Below are positions 60,487 to 61,485 of a stretch of 61,485 nucleotides of DNA, piece by piece. Positions within the stretch are counted from its first letter, which is position 1. Every line of letters starts with the position of its first letter. The position numbers and the translations under genes are program-made. The notes below the pieces were generated by a model. That model did not search any database. It worked only from the letters and a program-made list of their open reading frames with translations, and was not told the origin of the DNA. Origin of the DNA: JBQTII01 sp052388275 (GTDB lineage: Bacteria > Actinomycetota > Actinomycetes > Sporichthyales > Sporichthyaceae); the NCBI GenBank assembly GCA_052388275.1, contig JBQTII010000018.1, forward strand, positions 1-61,485, given 5' to 3'.

Positions 60487-61139
60487 GGGGACAGCAGGTC
60501 TTCCAGGGCTGCCTCCCGGTCTGCGGCGGCGACGAAGAGCAACTCATCGCCGGCTTCGAGCGGGTCGTCCCGGCTGGGCACCAGGACGCGGTCCTGACGG
60601 ATGATCGTGACCAGCGCGGTGTTGGGTGGCCAGGTGACATCCCCGACGCGATTACCGATCTGGGGAGAGTCCTCCGGCAAGGTCAACTCGACGAGGTTGG
60701 CTTCGCCGTGCCGGAAGGAGAACAGCCGGACCAGGTCACCGACGGTCACTGCCTCCTCGACCAATGCGGAGAGCAGCCGTGGGGTGGAGACCGCGACGTC
60801 GACCCCCCATGCCTCGGTGAACAGGGGTTCGTTGTTGGGGTGGTTGACCCGGGCAACGACGCGGGGAACCGCGAACTCGGTCTTGGCGAGCAGCGAGACC
60901 ACGAGGTTGACCTTGTCGTCGCCGCTGGCGGCGATCATGACCTGGCAGCGGTGCAGCTGTGCCTCCTGCATCGTGGACATCTCGCAGGCGTCGGCCAGCA
61001 GCCATTCCGCGTTCGGGACCACCTCCACCTTGATCGCCTTGGGGTCCCGGTCGATCAGCAGGACCTCGTGCCCGTTGCCGACGAGTTCGGAGGCGATCGA
61101 GCGGCCCACGGCCCCGGCACCGGCGATGGCCACGCGCAT
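60474..61139 (-). CDS. TrkA-family potassium uptake regulator (CeoC-like)
   Basis: A 221-residue cytosolic regulator of K+ channels: Rossmann RCK-N domain beginning MRVAIAGAGAVGRSIASEL with DRDPKAIKVEV (the acidic residue for NAD), MIAASGDDKVNLVVSLLA, and a C-terminal RCK-C domain (DVTWPPNTALVTIIRQD, EAGDELLFVAAADREAAL). It should gate a Trk/Ktr-type channel in response to nucleotide ligands. Its ATG overlaps the upstream trkA-like stop by one base (TGATG), and such tandem pairs (ceoB-ceoC) are usual here in actinobacteria. No channel gene is visible. Confidence 0.92.
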   Translation of the reverse strand: MRVAIAGAGAVGRSIASELVGNGHEVLLIDRDPKAIKVEVVPNAEWLLADACEMSTMQEAQLHRCQVMIAASGDDKVNLVVSLLAKTEFAVPRVVARVNHPNNEPLFTEAWGVDVAVSTPRLLSALVEEAVTVGDLVRLFSFRHGEANLVELTLPEDSPQIGNRVGDVTWPPNTALVTIIRQDRVLVPSRDDPLEAGDELLFVAAADREAALEDLLSPHAH

Positions 61140-61485
61140 CAGTGGGCTCCCGATCCGGGGTGCGGCGGGCCGGCCGCGAAGACCGCCTCGGCCGCATCGC
61201 TGGCGCGCTCGGACATCAGTACGTGCACGAGGTCACCTTCCTGGATGACGGTCTCGGCATGGGGCAGAACCCCTTCGCCGAGGCGGGTGAGCAGGGCGAT
61301 CCGGACCCCGGCGCTGGCCTCGATCTCGCTGGCGGCGTGGCCGGTCCACGCCGGATTCAGGTGCACCCGGCACAGCGCGACGCTGCCGCTGGGGTCTCGC
61401 CACAACGGCTCGGAACCGGCCGGGAGCAGCCGGCGCAGCACCTGGTCGGCAGTCCAGCTGACCGTGGCGACGGTCGGGATGCCGA
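61139..61485 (-). CDS. TrkA-family potassium uptake regulator (CeoB-like), 5' part outside window
   Basis: The minus-strand frame is open to the window edge. The visible 115 C-terminal residues begin GIPTVATVSWTADQVLRRLL, the end of an RCK-N domain, and continue with the RCK-C domain (HPASEIEASAGVRIALLTRLG-like pattern, VIQEGDLVHVLMSER). An apparent GTG start at 61441 lies in the middle of this domain and is not the gene start. It should form a heteromeric or tandem regulator with the downstream CeoC-like protein. Confidence 0.88.
   Translation of the reverse strand, partial: GIPTVATVSWTADQVLRRLLPAGSEPLWRDPSGSVALCRVHLNPAWTGHAASEIEASAGVRIALLTRLGEGVLPHAETVIQEGDLVHVLMSERASDAAEAVFAAGPPHPGSGAH

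Overview
This is a very GC-rich chromosomal window from a high-GC Gram-positive bacterium (class Actinomycetes). I place it by gene order rather than by any single marker. A principal sigma factor (HrdB/SigA type) lies beside a DUF7455 zinc-ribbon gene and a ParE-type topoisomerase gene, with the ParC-type partner about 9 kb further on. At the right end, sepH, ferrochelatase, an inositol-phosphatase-like gene, DUF4193, DUF4235/DUF3093, dut, DUF3710, an OB-fold gene, DUF3159 and two TrkA/Ceo genes follow each other as in Streptomyces and Mycobacterium. I cannot name the genus.

Layout. 1-1.2 kb: end of a histidine phosphatase gene and a MobA-like nucleotidyltransferase. 1.4-7.8 kb: myo-inositol catabolism genes iolG, iolE, iolC, iolB, iolD, interrupted by two families of palindromic repeats. 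8-9.7 kb: a large membrane protein. 9.8-11 kb: two VapBC toxin-antitoxin pairs. 11-13.5 kb: an acyl-CoA dehydrogenase and an epoxide hydrolase. 14.1-15.6 kb: a methylmalonate-semialdehyde dehydrogenase (MmsA/IolA), the likely last step of inositol breakdown. 16.2-17 kb: a polyphosphate-glucokinase-like ROK kinase. 17-24.5 kb (minus strand): a probable stress and envelope transcription unit, small secreted protein - dinB - mprA-like regulator - mprB-like kinase - HtrA protease - penicillin-binding protein. 24.6-28.5 kb: a fused HyuA-HyuB hydantoinase/oxoprolinase. 28.6-30.5 kb: an ABC transporter. 30.6-36.8 kb: HhH-GPD repair protein, sigma factor, secreted DUF4394 protein, DUF7455, parE. 36.9-41.1 kb: SodC lipoprotein, molybdopterin oxidoreductase, second epoxide hydrolase. 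41.2-43.8 kb: a four-gene type VII secretion-like cluster. 43.9-49.8 kb: parC, DUF5998, a phosphodiesterase-like protein, kynureninase. 49.9-53.2 kb: divergent secreted carbohydrate-active proteins. 53.3-61.5 kb: the conserved sepH to ceoBC block.

The most unusual content is the repeats. Seven copies of a 42-bp palindromic element (ends CGTCCGA / TCGGACG) are seen, plus one 43-bp variant. Two copies lie in frame inside iolB and two inside the hydantoinase gene, read in different frames and on opposite element strands, which recalls the protein-coding palindromic elements of Rickettsia. A second family with a 70-bp period carries GCTCATTCATGAGC (or its complement) in four clusters and supplies the apparent start codon of iolC. 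Other points are a degenerate second copy of the sigma-factor gene's 3' tail just after the gene, long gene-specific hairpins where genes end, promoters that predict leaderless mRNAs, and two probable frameshifts.
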